In this document: one piece after another, positions 23,398 to 31,237 of the stretch
How positions within the stretch are numbered: position 1 is the first letter of the stretch
Layout of the letters: each line of letters starts with the position of its first letter
Assembly (NCBI GenBank): GCA_902805625.1
Contig: CADCTL010000181.1
Coordinates: 1 to 48,131 of the forward strand
Reading direction: 5' to 3'
From: an uncultured Acetobacteraceae bacterium
GTDB taxonomy: Bacteria > Pseudomonadota > Alphaproteobacteria > Acetobacterales > Acetobacteraceae
DNA length: 48,131 bases
Position numbers and translations under genes: made by a program
The notes under the pieces: model-generated
The model's database searches: none
What the model saw: only the letters and a program-made list of their open reading frames with translations
Told to the model about the DNA's origin: nothing

Positions 23398-24174
23398 ATG
23401 CTGCTCAACACCGCCGAAACCGGCAGCGGCGGCAAGCCGCTCGTCATCCTGCACGGGCTGTTCGGCGCGGCGCGGAACTGGAACGCCATCGGGCGCCGCC
23501 TGTCCGCCCGGCACCGGGTGCTGGCGATGGACCTCCGCAACCACGGCGCCTCGCCCCGCGCCGACGCGATGGACTACGCCAGCATGGCCGGCGACGTGGC
23601 CGAGACGATGGAAGCCGCGGGCGCCGCGCCGGCGGCGCTGCTCGGCCACTCCATGGGCGGCAAGGCGGCCATGGCGCTCGCGCTGACGCGGCCGGAACTG
23701 GTGTCGCGGCTCCTGGTGGCCGACATCGCGCCGGTTCCCTACCCGCCACGGCAGGCGCGCATCGTTTCCGCCATGCGCGCGGTGCCGCTCCGCCCCGGCC
23801 TGGCCCGGCGCGAGGCCGACGCGGCCTTGTCGGCCGAAGGCGTGCAGGACCCGGCGACGCGCGCCTTCCTGCTGCAGAACCTGCGCTTCGAGGGCGAAGC
23901 GCCGGCCTGGCGCTGCGGCCTGGACGAGATCGCGGCGGCGATGGCCGACATCGAGGGCTTCCCGGAGTTCCGGACGCGCTACGAGGGCCCGGCGCTGTTC
24001 CTGCTCGGCGAGCGGTCGGACTACGTGCAGCCGGAACACCGCCCGCGCATCCGCGAGCTGTTCCCCGCCGCGCGCTTCCTGTCGCTGCGCGGCACCGGCC
24101 ATTGGCTGCACGCGGAGAAGCCGGAGGAGTTCGGGGCGGTGGCGGAAAGCTTCCTTCAGCCCGCCCCCGCCTGA
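23398..24174 (+). CDS. alpha/beta hydrolase (YbfF-like esterase)
   Basis: A 258-residue serine hydrolase. LVILHGLFGAARNW carries the oxyanion HG, GHSMGG (83-88) holds nucleophile Ser85, the acid is about Asp208 (GERSDY), and the base is about His235 (GTGHW). MDLRNHGASPR is the hallmark of the YbfF/ABHD11-like esterases. Length matches this group. It is last in the run beginning at 20716. The frame is open further upstream, but ATG 23398 has a TAGGAG site. The 3' end overlaps a decayed gene on the other strand by 19 bases. Confidence 0.92.
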   Translation: MLLNTAETGSGGKPLVILHGLFGAARNWNAIGRRLSARHRVLAMDLRNHGASPRADAMDYASMAGDVAETMEAAGAAPAALLGHSMGGKAAMALALTRPELVSRLLVADIAPVPYPPRQARIVSAMRAVPLRPGLARREADAALSAEGVQDPATRAFLLQNLRFEGEAPAWRCGLDEIAAAMADIEGFPEFRTRYEGPALFLLGERSDYVQPEHRPRIRELFPAARFLSLRGTGHWLHAEKPEEFGAVAESFLQPAPA

Positions 24175-24313
24175 CCCAGCTCCACCAGCACGATCTCCGG
24201 CGGCACGCCGAAGCGGATCGGCGCGACGCTGCAACAGAGCCCGCCGTGGAAAGCCCCGCGCCGGCAGCCGCGCCCAGGGCGGCGAGCACGCGGCGGCGCG
24301 CAGGGAAGCCCAT
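24156..24313 (-). pseudogene. collapsed metallophosphoesterase remnant
   Basis: On the minus strand an ATG at 24313 opens MGFPARRRVLAALGAAAGAG, a twin-arginine-like signal start. About 15-20 codons later another frame reads SVAPIRFGVPPEIVLVELG and stops. The latter resembles the C-terminal strand of YaeI-type metallophosphoesterases (V-P-x-R-F-x-x-P-P-E-I). The whole catalytic middle, with its Asp/His/Asn metal sites, is gone. I infer a large internal deletion that joined the two ends out of frame. Identification rests on two short segments. Confidence 0.45.
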
Positions 24314-24317
24314 GCTC

Positions 24318-25007
24318 CTATTGCGGCTTGAACGCGCTGCGCTTGGCCGCGTCGGCCGCGCGCCAGAGATACCAAGCGGCGACGCTGCGCCAGGGCGTCC
24401 AAGCCTCGCCGATCCGCGCCAGCTCCTTCGGCTTCGGCTGCGCGTCCAGCCCGGCGGCCACGCGCCAGCCCTCGCGCACGCCGAAGTCGTCCACGGGCAG
24501 CACGTCCGGGCGACCCAGGGTGAAGATCAGCAGCATCTCCACCGTCCAGCGGCCGACGCCGCGGATGGCGCAGAGCCGCTCGATCAGCGCCTCGTCGGAC
24601 AGCCGGTGCGAGGCGCGGCGCGTCGGCACCAGCCCGCCCACGGCCTTCTCCGCGATGTCGCGGATGGCGGCGAGCTTGGCGCCGGAGAAGCCGCAGGCAC
24701 GCACCGTCTCAGGCGCGGCGGCGAGCACCAGCTCGGGCGGCGGGAAATCGTGGCCGGGGAACAGCGCCAGGAAGCGGCCGAGGATCGCTTCCGCCGCGCG
24801 GCCGTGCACCTGTTGGTGGGCGATGGCGCGCACCAGCGCCTCGTAGGGCTCGCGCTTCACCGGTTTCAAGGTGCAGGGGCCGATCTGCTCGACCACCTTC
24901 CGCAGCACCGGGTCGTCCCGGAGGTGCCGCGCCGCCGCGCTCCAGCCCGGCCCTCGAACGCGCACCGCCGCGGCGGGCCGGCCGCCATCCCCCACCGTCT
25001 CGACCAT
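24318..25007 (-). CDS. DNA-3-methyladenine glycosylase II (AlkA-like, HhH-GPD)
   Basis: A 229-residue HhH-GPD glycosylase that removes alkylated bases. Visible are the HhH motif IRGVGRWTVEMLLIFTLGR (about 149-166) and the catalytic acid in LPVDDFGVREG, where Asp174 matches AlkA Asp238. AIAHQQVHGRAAEAI is the family helix with IxxQQ. It lacks the N-terminal extra domain of E. coli AlkA, as in the short bacterial MAG group. ATG 25007 shares its A with the stop of the upstream TctC gene (TGATG), implying translational coupling to an unrelated transport gene. Longer frames upstream only read into tctC. Confidence 0.92.
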   Translation of the reverse strand: MVETVGDGGRPAAAVRVRGPGWSAAARHLRDDPVLRKVVEQIGPCTLKPVKREPYEALVRAIAHQQVHGRAAEAILGRFLALFPGHDFPPPELVLAAAPETVRACGFSGAKLAAIRDIAEKAVGGLVPTRRASHRLSDEALIERLCAIRGVGRWTVEMLLIFTLGRPDVLPVDDFGVREGWRVAAGLDAQPKPKELARIGEAWTPWRSVAAWYLWRAADAAKRSAFKPQ

Positions 25008-25972
25008 CAGTCCACCGTCAAACGGGCGTCGCGCGCCATCCGCATCCAGCGCTCGTGCTCGCGCGCCAGCCAAGCCGGCAACTCGGCGGTGGGCACCAGC
25101 AGCGGATCGACGAAGGCGGCGCGCAGCCGCGCCTGGGTGGCCTCGTCCATGGACTGGGTTAAAGCCTCCTGCAACCGCGCCAACACCGGTTGCGGCGTGC
25201 GGCGGTGCACGAAGAGCGCGTTCCAGACCGACAGGTCGTAGCCCGCGATCCCCGCCTCTTGCAGCGTCGGCACTTCGGGCAAGGAAAAGGCGCGGCGCGG
25301 GGTGGTGACGCCGAGCGCCCTGAACGCGCCGGAGCGCACGTGCGCGGTGGAGGTGGCGGTGGTGTCGAACAGGAAGTCGAAGTCCCCGGCCAGCAGCGCC
25401 GCCACCGCCGGCGAGGAGCCGCGGTAAGGCACGTGCGTCGCCGCGAAGCCGGCGTCGCGCAGCAGGATCGCCGCCGAGAGGTGCGACGAGCTGCCGTTGC
25501 CGACCGAGCCGTAGACCAGGGTGCGGCGCTTCCCCGTCTCCACCAGCTCCGCCACGCTCTTCACGTCGAGCCGGCGGGGGTTGACCGAGAGCACGTTGGC
25601 CATGTCGGAGACGGTGCCCACGGTGGCGAAGTCGCGCACGGCGTCCACGCCGGAGTTCGCGTAGAGCACCGGATTCACGCCGTGGGTCGCGGCGGTGCCG
25701 AGCAACAGGGTGTAGCCGTCCGGCTCCGCCGCGGCGGCGGCCTGCACGCCGATGTTGCCGCCGGCGCCGGCACGGTTCTCCACCACCACCGGCTGGCCCA
25801 GCCGCTGTCCCAGGGCATCCGCGGAGATGCGGCCGACGATGTCGGTCACGCCGCCCGGCGGGTAGGTGACGATCAAGCGGAGCGGCCGGTTCGGGAAGGC
25901 CGCCTGCGCCCGCAGCGCCGGGACGATGAACGGGGCGGCCAAGACGCCGAGCGCGACGCGGCGGGTTTTCAT
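25007..25972 (-). CDS. TctC/Bug tripartite tricarboxylate receptor (solitary copy)
   Basis: A 321-residue periplasmic receptor. The signal MKTRRVALGVLAAPFIVPAL ends near LRAQA. Mature landmarks are FPNRPLRLIVTYPPGGVTDI, QPVVVENRAGAGGNIG, EPDGYTLLLG, SSSHLSAAILL, HVPYRGSSPAVAALLAG and LPEVPTLQEAG. Typical ligands are carboxylates, but the ligand is undetermined. No TctA/TctB genes are adjacent. It is more divergent from the four-copy array at 30234-34312 than those are from each other. ATG 25972 gives a proper signal peptide. It is coupled to the glycosylase downstream. Confidence 0.92.
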   Translation of the reverse strand: MKTRRVALGVLAAPFIVPALRAQAAFPNRPLRLIVTYPPGGVTDIVGRISADALGQRLGQPVVVENRAGAGGNIGVQAAAAAEPDGYTLLLGTAATHGVNPVLYANSGVDAVRDFATVGTVSDMANVLSVNPRRLDVKSVAELVETGKRRTLVYGSVGNGSSSHLSAAILLRDAGFAATHVPYRGSSPAVAALLAGDFDFLFDTTATSTAHVRSGAFRALGVTTPRRAFSLPEVPTLQEAGIAGYDLSVWNALFVHRRTPQPVLARLQEALTQSMDEATQARLRAAFVDPLLVPTAELPAWLAREHERWMRMARDARLTVD

Positions 25973-26030
25973 GGATCGGGCGCCTCCCTCTTGCCGCACC
26001 TTCTTACACCGAATCACGTCGGCATGCGGG

Positions 26031-27422
26031 TCAGCGCATCAGCCAGATCGCCGCGCAGCCCAGCGCCACGACCAACGCCATGGAAGGGGCAAGCAGCCGC
26101 CAGACCTGGCCCGGGCGGGTGCCGTCCGCCAGCAGGCCGCAAAGCATGGCGAGGACGCCGACGCTCATGCCCGCCCCCGCGCCGCCGGCGAAATTGTGGA
26201 CGCCCGGCGCCAGCGCCTCCGGCAATCCCGACGCGCGACCCAGCGCCGCCTGCACCGGCATCAGCGCCGCGTTCGAGCCGACGTTGCTGCCGGTGACGAC
26301 TCCCGAGAGCAGCGCCATCGGCGCGACCGCGTATGGCGCGAGCGGCCCCAGCGCCGCGGCCGCCGCCCCGGCCAGCGCCGCCGCCGCTCCGCTGCCCGCC
26401 AGCACCCGGCCGAACACGACGTAGAGCAGCATGGCGAGCGCCGGGCGGGCCGCGCGGCGGAGCGCCGCGCCCGCCCGCGCCGCGCCGTCGGGCAACCGCA
26501 GCAGCAGCGCCGCCGAGACCAGCCACAGCACCACGGCCACGTGCGTCAACGGGAAGCCGGGCAGGTCGGCGTAGGGCCGGAAGGCCGGAGCCCCGGCCCA
26601 GAGCCGCGCCAGCAGCAGGCAAGCGGTCAACAGCAGATAGGGCGCGGCGGCCCGAAAAGCGGTGGAGGGTTCGCGCGGCGGATCTGCCCGCCACAGCGCC
26701 CAAGCCACCACCGGGCCGGTGGCCAGGATGCCCGCGACCTCGAACGGCAGGAGGAGGTTGCACAGCACCAGCAGCGCCGCGATCGTCGCCAGCATGGCGA
26801 GTTGCGCCAGCCGCTCCCGCGCAGGCACCGGCACCCCGGCCCGGGCGGAAAGCGACCACAGCACAGGGCCGAGCAGAACCAGCCAAGCGGCGTTGGGCCA
26901 AGCGGCGACCAGGGCCACCTCCTGCGCAGGCAACCCGACCAGCGCCGCGCCGAGCGACGTGCCGGGCCCCAGCCCGCCCCACGGCACGAGCACCAGCGCT
27001 TGCAACGAGAGCGCCGCCGCCACGGCGCCGTTGACGCCCATGCCGCGCAGGGCCCCGAGCGCGAACACGGCGCCGACCGCGAAGCCCGTCACGCTTTCCA
27101 GGAAGGCGCCCATGGGCAGCGTCACGGCGAAGACGCGCGCCGCCGTCGCCGGTCGCGCCTCGGCTCCGCCGTTGCCCGAGACCGCGGCGTGGAACAGCAG
27201 CCCGCCCGCCACCACCCCCACCGGCTGCGCGGCGAGGAAAGCGCCGCGCAGCGCCTCGTCGGCCAGGAAAACCGGGAGGGACGCGCCCGCCGGAAGGGAC
27301 ACCAGCGCCGCCGGCACCGCCACGGCCAGTGCGACCAAGCAGGCGCCGACCGGCCCCGCCCGCCCGCTGCCGAGCAGGGCCAGGAGCACGAGCAGCGGCA
27401 GCGATTGCAGCAACAGGACCAT
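26031..27422 (-). CDS. L-lactate permease family transporter (LctP/LldP-like)
   Basis: A 463-residue integral membrane protein with about a dozen helices, shorter than the roughly 550 residues of LldP. Family motifs are LPMGAFLESVTGFAVGAVF, SLQALVLVPWGGLGPG, SGVVTGSNVGSNAALMP and APGVHNFAGGAGAGMS. These support lactate/glycolate-type uptake in symport with protons. It lies upstream (on the minus strand) of the solitary TctC gene with a 58-base gap. No lactate dehydrogenase is adjacent. Identification is by motif; substrate range is not determined. Confidence 0.88.
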   Translation of the reverse strand: MVLLLQSLPLLVLLALLGSGRAGPVGACLVALAVAVPAALVSLPAGASLPVFLADEALRGAFLAAQPVGVVAGGLLFHAAVSGNGGAEARPATAARVFAVTLPMGAFLESVTGFAVGAVFALGALRGMGVNGAVAAALSLQALVLVPWGGLGPGTSLGAALVGLPAQEVALVAAWPNAAWLVLLGPVLWSLSARAGVPVPARERLAQLAMLATIAALLVLCNLLLPFEVAGILATGPVVAWALWRADPPREPSTAFRAAAPYLLLTACLLLARLWAGAPAFRPYADLPGFPLTHVAVVLWLVSAALLLRLPDGAARAGAALRRAARPALAMLLYVVFGRVLAGSGAAAALAGAAAAALGPLAPYAVAPMALLSGVVTGSNVGSNAALMPVQAALGRASGLPEALAPGVHNFAGGAGAGMSVGVLAMLCGLLADGTRPGQVWRLLAPSMALVVALGCAAIWLMR

Positions 27423-27487
27423 CGCCGCATCCTCGCCGCAGCGCGTCCGGCGGGCCAGGGCCGCGGTCGCATGGGAGGGATGCGCGC

Positions 27488-28009
27488 ATGGACCACGGCT
27501 GCGACCACGATCCGCTCATCCTCACGCTGATGCTGGACGCCGACACGCAAGCCTGGCTCGACGCGCTGCGCCGGGCGCACTTCCCGCCCGAACGGAACCT
27601 GGTGCCCGCGCACGTCACGCTGTTCCACGCCCTGCCCGGCGCCGAACTCGACTCGGTCCTGGCCGCCATCTCCGAAGAGTGCCGCGGCGCGGCGCCGATC
27701 GAGGCGCGGATCGGCCCGCCGCGCTTCCTGGGCCGCGGCGTGGCGCTCGCCGTCGCGGCGCCGGCGGTCGAAGCGCTGCGGGGTCGGCTCGCGGCGCGCT
27801 GGCGGGAATGGCTTTCGCCGCAGGACCGGCAGGGCTGGCGCCCGCACGCGACGGTGCAGAACAAGGTGACGGCGGACCGGGCGCGCGCGTTGCAGGCCGA
27901 GTTGACGGCGAGCCTGCCCGTGCGCGCAGGGCGTGCGGAGGGACTGCTGCTGTGGCGCTACCGCGGCGGCCCGTGGGAACCCCAGGGGACGTTCGCGTTC
28001 GCCGGGTAG
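27488..28009 (+). CDS. 2'-5' RNA ligase/LigT-like phosphoesterase family protein
   Basis: A 173-residue 2H phosphoesterase. Its two HxT motifs are HVT (42-44, in AHVTLFHAL) and HAT (120-122, in RPHATVQNK), spaced as in the family. The first strand reads DPLILTLMLDAD. Known relatives hydrolyse 2',3'-cyclic phosphates or ligate RNA ends; the role in vivo is unclear. ATG 27488 is divergent from the lactate permease with 65 bases between starts. It is convergent with the M20 peptidase, 10 bases between stops. Confidence 0.85.
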   Translation: MDHGCDHDPLILTLMLDADTQAWLDALRRAHFPPERNLVPAHVTLFHALPGAELDSVLAAISEECRGAAPIEARIGPPRFLGRGVALAVAAPAVEALRGRLAARWREWLSPQDRQGWRPHATVQNKVTADRARALQAELTASLPVRAGRAEGLLLWRYRGGPWEPQGTFAFAG

Positions 28010-28019
28010 CGCAGGGCCT

Positions 28020-29156
28020 TCAGGCCGCTTGCAGCAGCCCGGCGATGAGTTTCGCGCGCGGCACCAAGCTGCTCACCAGCAAGTGCTCCTCCAGCGTGTG
28101 GCCGCTGGCGCCCTGCACGCCGAGGCCGTCCAGCGTGGCGATGCCCATGGCGCCGGTGAAGTTGCCGTCCGAGCCGCCGCCCGAGCTCTGGCTGGTGATG
28201 TCGAAGCCGATCGAGCGGGCGATGCCGCGCGCCGTCTCGAACAGCGCCATGCCGCGCGCGTCCGGCTCCCACACCGGGCGCGTCACGCCGCGCGTCACCT
28301 CCAGCGAAACGTCGTTGCCGGTGGGGCGCAGCGCCAGCATCCGCTCCACCGCCTCGTCCAGGTCGGATTGCCGCTTGGCCATGGAAAGGCTTTCCGCGTC
28401 GCAGTGCGTGGCGACGCAGTTCACCCATTGCCCGCCGTGGATGACGCCCACCGAGTAGGTCGCGGCGTCCGTCGTCATCGCCTCGATCGCCACCACCTGC
28501 CGGCACATCTCGCGGATGGCGCTGCGCCCGTCCGCCAAACGCGCTCCGGCGTGGCTCGGGCGGCCGGTTGTGCGGAGGTTGAAGCGGGCGATGGCGTAGC
28601 GGCCCGTCACCACCCCGCCGTCGGGCCGCGCCGGCTCGGGCACCAGCACCACGGCGTGGCGCGCGGCCTCGGCCTCGATCAGGTCGCGCGTGGAGGGGCT
28701 GCCCACCTCCTCGTCGCTCGTCAGCAGCACGGTGACGGGGCGGCTGGTCGCGACGCCGGCTCGCTGGAGCTGGCGGATCGCCTCGACGGCGATCCAGTTG
28801 CCGCCCTTCATGTCGTAGACGCCAGGGCCGTAGAGGCGGTCGCCTTCCCGCCGCCAAGGCAGCGCCGAGAGCGTGCCGATCGGATGCACCGTGTCCAGGT
28901 GGCCCATCACCAGGATGCCCGGCTCGGCACCCGCGCGCGGGTGCGGGAAGGTGGCGCGGACGCAGGGGCCGTAGCCCATGCGACCCGGAACGGTTTCGAC
29001 CCGCGCGCCCATCAGGGCGAGGTCCCGCGCCGCCACGTCCATCATGCGCGAAACGGCGGGCGCGTCGAAGGTCGGGCTCTCGCACTCCACCCAGCGGCGG
29101 AGGCCGGGCAGCATCGCCTCGGCGTCGAATGGCAGGTCGAGGGCGGGTGCGTCCAT
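28020..29156 (-). CDS. M20 family metallopeptidase (carboxypeptidase G2-like)
   Basis: A 378-residue zinc hydrolase. The metal site is complete: His86 and Asp88 in MGHLDTVHP, bridging Asp115 in VYDMKGG, the catalytic Glu149 and ligand Glu150 in SDEEVGS, a further acid in VPEPARP, and the last His in SGHTLEEH near the C-terminus. A dimerisation/lid domain lies between (about 185-300), with GRPSHAGARLADGRSAI. Glutamate-carboxypeptidase-type specificity is suggested by similarity, not proven. ATG 29156 is chosen by homology and a GAGA-type site upstream. The frame has no signal peptide, so it is cytoplasmic. Confidence 0.9.
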   Translation of the reverse strand: MDAPALDLPFDAEAMLPGLRRWVECESPTFDAPAVSRMMDVAARDLALMGARVETVPGRMGYGPCVRATFPHPRAGAEPGILVMGHLDTVHPIGTLSALPWRREGDRLYGPGVYDMKGGNWIAVEAIRQLQRAGVATSRPVTVLLTSDEEVGSPSTRDLIEAEAARHAVVLVPEPARPDGGVVTGRYAIARFNLRTTGRPSHAGARLADGRSAIREMCRQVVAIEAMTTDAATYSVGVIHGGQWVNCVATHCDAESLSMAKRQSDLDEAVERMLALRPTGNDVSLEVTRGVTRPVWEPDARGMALFETARGIARSIGFDITSQSSGGGSDGNFTGAMGIATLDGLGVQGASGHTLEEHLLVSSLVPRAKLIAGLLQAA

Positions 29157-29284
29157 GCGTCTCTCCTTCCGTTGCAGCCTGCGGCGGTGCCGGACGCGCG
29201 GCAAGGGAGCGCGGCGTTCCACGCCGCTCCGCCGCCTTGCGGAACGAACCCCATGACGCGCCCGGCCTCTGGTAAGATGAACGA

Positions 29285-30223
29285 ATGGTCATCCCTCCCC
29301 GCCTCACGCCCCGCGCCGGCCCCAACGTCTGGACCGGCGACACCATGCTCCCCGCCCATTGGATGCTGCCGGTCGGCGGCGGGGCCACGGGCGAGTTGCT
29401 GGCCGCCGTCGCGGCGCTGGGCGGCGCGCGCCCCGAGCGGCCGGAGCACGCGCCTTTGCCGCGGTTCGGCCCGGTGCTGCGGGATGCGGCGGACCGGCTG
29501 GAGCACGGCGCCGGATTCGCGCTGCTGCGCGGGTTGGCCGCCGATCGTTTCACGGCGGAGACCGCCGCGGCGGCGCTGCTGGCGGTTTCCGCGCACCTCG
29601 GCGCCGCGCTGCCGCAGGACGCGGACGGCGCCCTGGTCGCCCCGGTCGCGGGCGGCGCCGGGCAGCTCGTCGCCGAGCCGGCGGACGCGGTGGTGGTGTA
29701 CTGCCTGCGCGCCCTGCCGGAGGGCGGGGCCGTGCTGCTGCACTCGGCCGCGAACCTCCACAATGAGCTGCTGCGCCGGAACCGCGCCGCGCTCGCCTCG
29801 CTGCACGCGCCCTTGCCGCACCGCCGAGGCGCCGCTTCCGAGCCGATGATGATGCCGGTGTTCGGCACCACCGGCGGCGCCTTCGTCGGCCGCTACGACC
29901 GCGAGGCCTTGCTCGACGCGCGGCTCGACCCGGCGCAGACCGCCGCCGTCGCCGCGCTGGACGCGGCCGCCGCCGCTCCGGGGCAGGCCCTCGCCATCCC
30001 GCTCCGCGCCGGCGACCTCCTGATGCTCAACCCGCACTTGGTTTGGCGGCGCGGATCGACCGCGCCCGAGGCCGGCGGCGGCGATCCGCGCCTGCTGGGC
30101 GTTTGGCTTTCCACCCGGACTTCGCGCGCCTTGCCCGAGAGCTTCCGCGCGGTGTTCGGGGAGACCGCGGCCGGCACCCGCCGCGGCGGCGCCCCGAGCG
30201 GCCCCGGCATGGTCGGCGGCTGA
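29285..30223 (+). CDS. TauD/TfdA-like protein lacking Fe-binding residues (degenerate dioxygenase)
   Basis: A 312-residue protein whose framework matches the Fe/2-oxoglutarate TauD/TfdA group: GAGFALLRGLAADRF (about 75-89), HLGAALPQDADGALVAPV (about 104-121), VVVYCLRALPEGGAVLLHSA (about 136-155) and a C-terminal GDLLMLNPHLVW then LLGVWLSTR. Where family members carry HTD before the VVxLLCLR strand, this one reads QLVAEPADAVVVYCL. Where the distal His lies in NNxxxLHxR, it reads NPHLVWRRG, with Arg in place of His and Gly in place of Arg. All three iron ligands therefore seem lost. It may be a non-catalytic scaffold. The ATG is 29285, divergent from M20. Confidence 0.7.
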   Translation: MVIPPRLTPRAGPNVWTGDTMLPAHWMLPVGGGATGELLAAVAALGGARPERPEHAPLPRFGPVLRDAADRLEHGAGFALLRGLAADRFTAETAAAALLAVSAHLGAALPQDADGALVAPVAGGAGQLVAEPADAVVVYCLRALPEGGAVLLHSAANLHNELLRRNRAALASLHAPLPHRRGAASEPMMMPVFGTTGGAFVGRYDREALLDARLDPAQTAAVAALDAAAAAPGQALAIPLRAGDLLMLNPHLVWRRGSTAPEAGGGDPRLLGVWLSTRTSRALPESFRAVFGETAAGTRRGGAPSGPGMVGG

Positions 30224-30235
30224 ACCGCGCGGTTC
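30222..30235. repeat. 14-bp palindrome between convergent stops
   Basis: GAACCGCGCGGTTC is a perfect palindrome that spans from the TGA stop of the TauD-like gene to the stop of the first array TctC gene. It could act as a minimal bidirectional terminator, but no T-run is present. Confidence 0.4.
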
Positions 30236-31232
30236 AGTCCACCTTCGCACCCGACACCCGCACCACCTCCGCCCACTTGGCGATCTCGGCGCGGATGAAG
30301 GCTTCGAAGGTCTCAGGCGTGGTGCCGCCCTGGGGCGTCAAGCCGGGCGGGTCGCCGCCGAGTTCGGCGATGCGGGCGCGGTAGCCCGGGTCGCGCGTGA
30401 TGGCGTCCAGCTCGGCGCCGAGCCGGGAAACGACGGCCGGCGGCGTGCGCACCGGGGCTTGCACGCCGAACCAAGCGGTCGCCTCGAAGTCCGGCACGCC
30501 GGCCTCGGCCAGGGTCGGCACGTCCGGGAGCGAGGGCGCGCGCCGCGCGCCGCTGACGGCCAACGCCCGCAGCCGCCCGTCGCGGATGTGGCCGATGACG
30601 GAGGGCATGTTGTCGCAGCCCGCGTCGAGCCGGCCCGCCACCGCCTCCACCAGCATCGGCCCGGCGCCGCGGAAGGGCACGTGCGCCATGTCGGTGCCGC
30701 TGCGGAGCTTCAGCATCTCCATCGTCATGTGCGGCGAGCCGCCGCTGCCGGAGCTGCCGTAATTCAACGCGCCGGGCCGCGCCTTGGCCGCCGCGATCAG
30801 CTCGCCCGCGGTGCGGAAGGGCGAGGACGCGGGCACGAAGACGATGTTGGGCACGCGGATCAGCAGCGCGACCGCGGCCAGGTCTTCGGGCTTCACCGGC
30901 ATCCGCGCGCCCCAGAGCGCGTAATTGATGGACGCGGTGGAGATGGTGCAGAGCAGCAGGGTGTGGCCGTCCGCCTCGCCCCGCGCCACGTGCTCGGCGC
31001 CGATGTTGCCCGTGGCGCCCGCGCGGTTCTCCACCACCACCGTCTGCCCGAGCCGCGGCCCCAGCATCTCGGCGGCGATGCGGCCGGTGATGTCCGTGGT
31101 GCCGGCCGGAGGGAACGGCACCACCAGTCGGATCGTCCGCGCCGGCCAAGCGTCCTGCGCGCGGCTAATGCCGGGCGCGGCGAGCAGGGCGGCGCTGCCA
31201 GCGAGGAGGCCGCGGCGGGAAGGTCCGGCCAT
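30234..31232 (-). CDS. TctC/Bug receptor, array copy 1
   Basis: A 332-residue periplasmic receptor and the most downstream of four tandem paralogues. The signal starts MAGPSRRGLLAGSAALLAAP, ending near SRAQDA. Landmarks are TIRLVVPFPPAGTTDITGRI, TVVVENRAGATGNIG, ADGHTLLLCTISTASINY, LNYGSSGSGGSPHMTMEML, HVPFRGAGPMLVEAVAG, LPDVPTLAEAG and TAWFGVQAP. The Asp of PAGTTD normally helps hold the ligand carboxylate. It starts 5 bases before the stop of copy 2, so all copies probably share a transcript. No transporter membrane subunits are present. Confidence 0.93.
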   Translation of the reverse strand: MAGPSRRGLLAGSAALLAAPGISRAQDAWPARTIRLVVPFPPAGTTDITGRIAAEMLGPRLGQTVVVENRAGATGNIGAEHVARGEADGHTLLLCTISTASINYALWGARMPVKPEDLAAVALLIRVPNIVFVPASSPFRTAGELIAAAKARPGALNYGSSGSGGSPHMTMEMLKLRSGTDMAHVPFRGAGPMLVEAVAGRLDAGCDNMPSVIGHIRDGRLRALAVSGARRAPSLPDVPTLAEAGVPDFEATAWFGVQAPVRTPPAVVSRLGAELDAITRDPGYRARIAELGGDPPGLTPQGGTTPETFEAFIRAEIAKWAEVVRVSGAKVD

Positions 31233-31237
31233 CCCGC

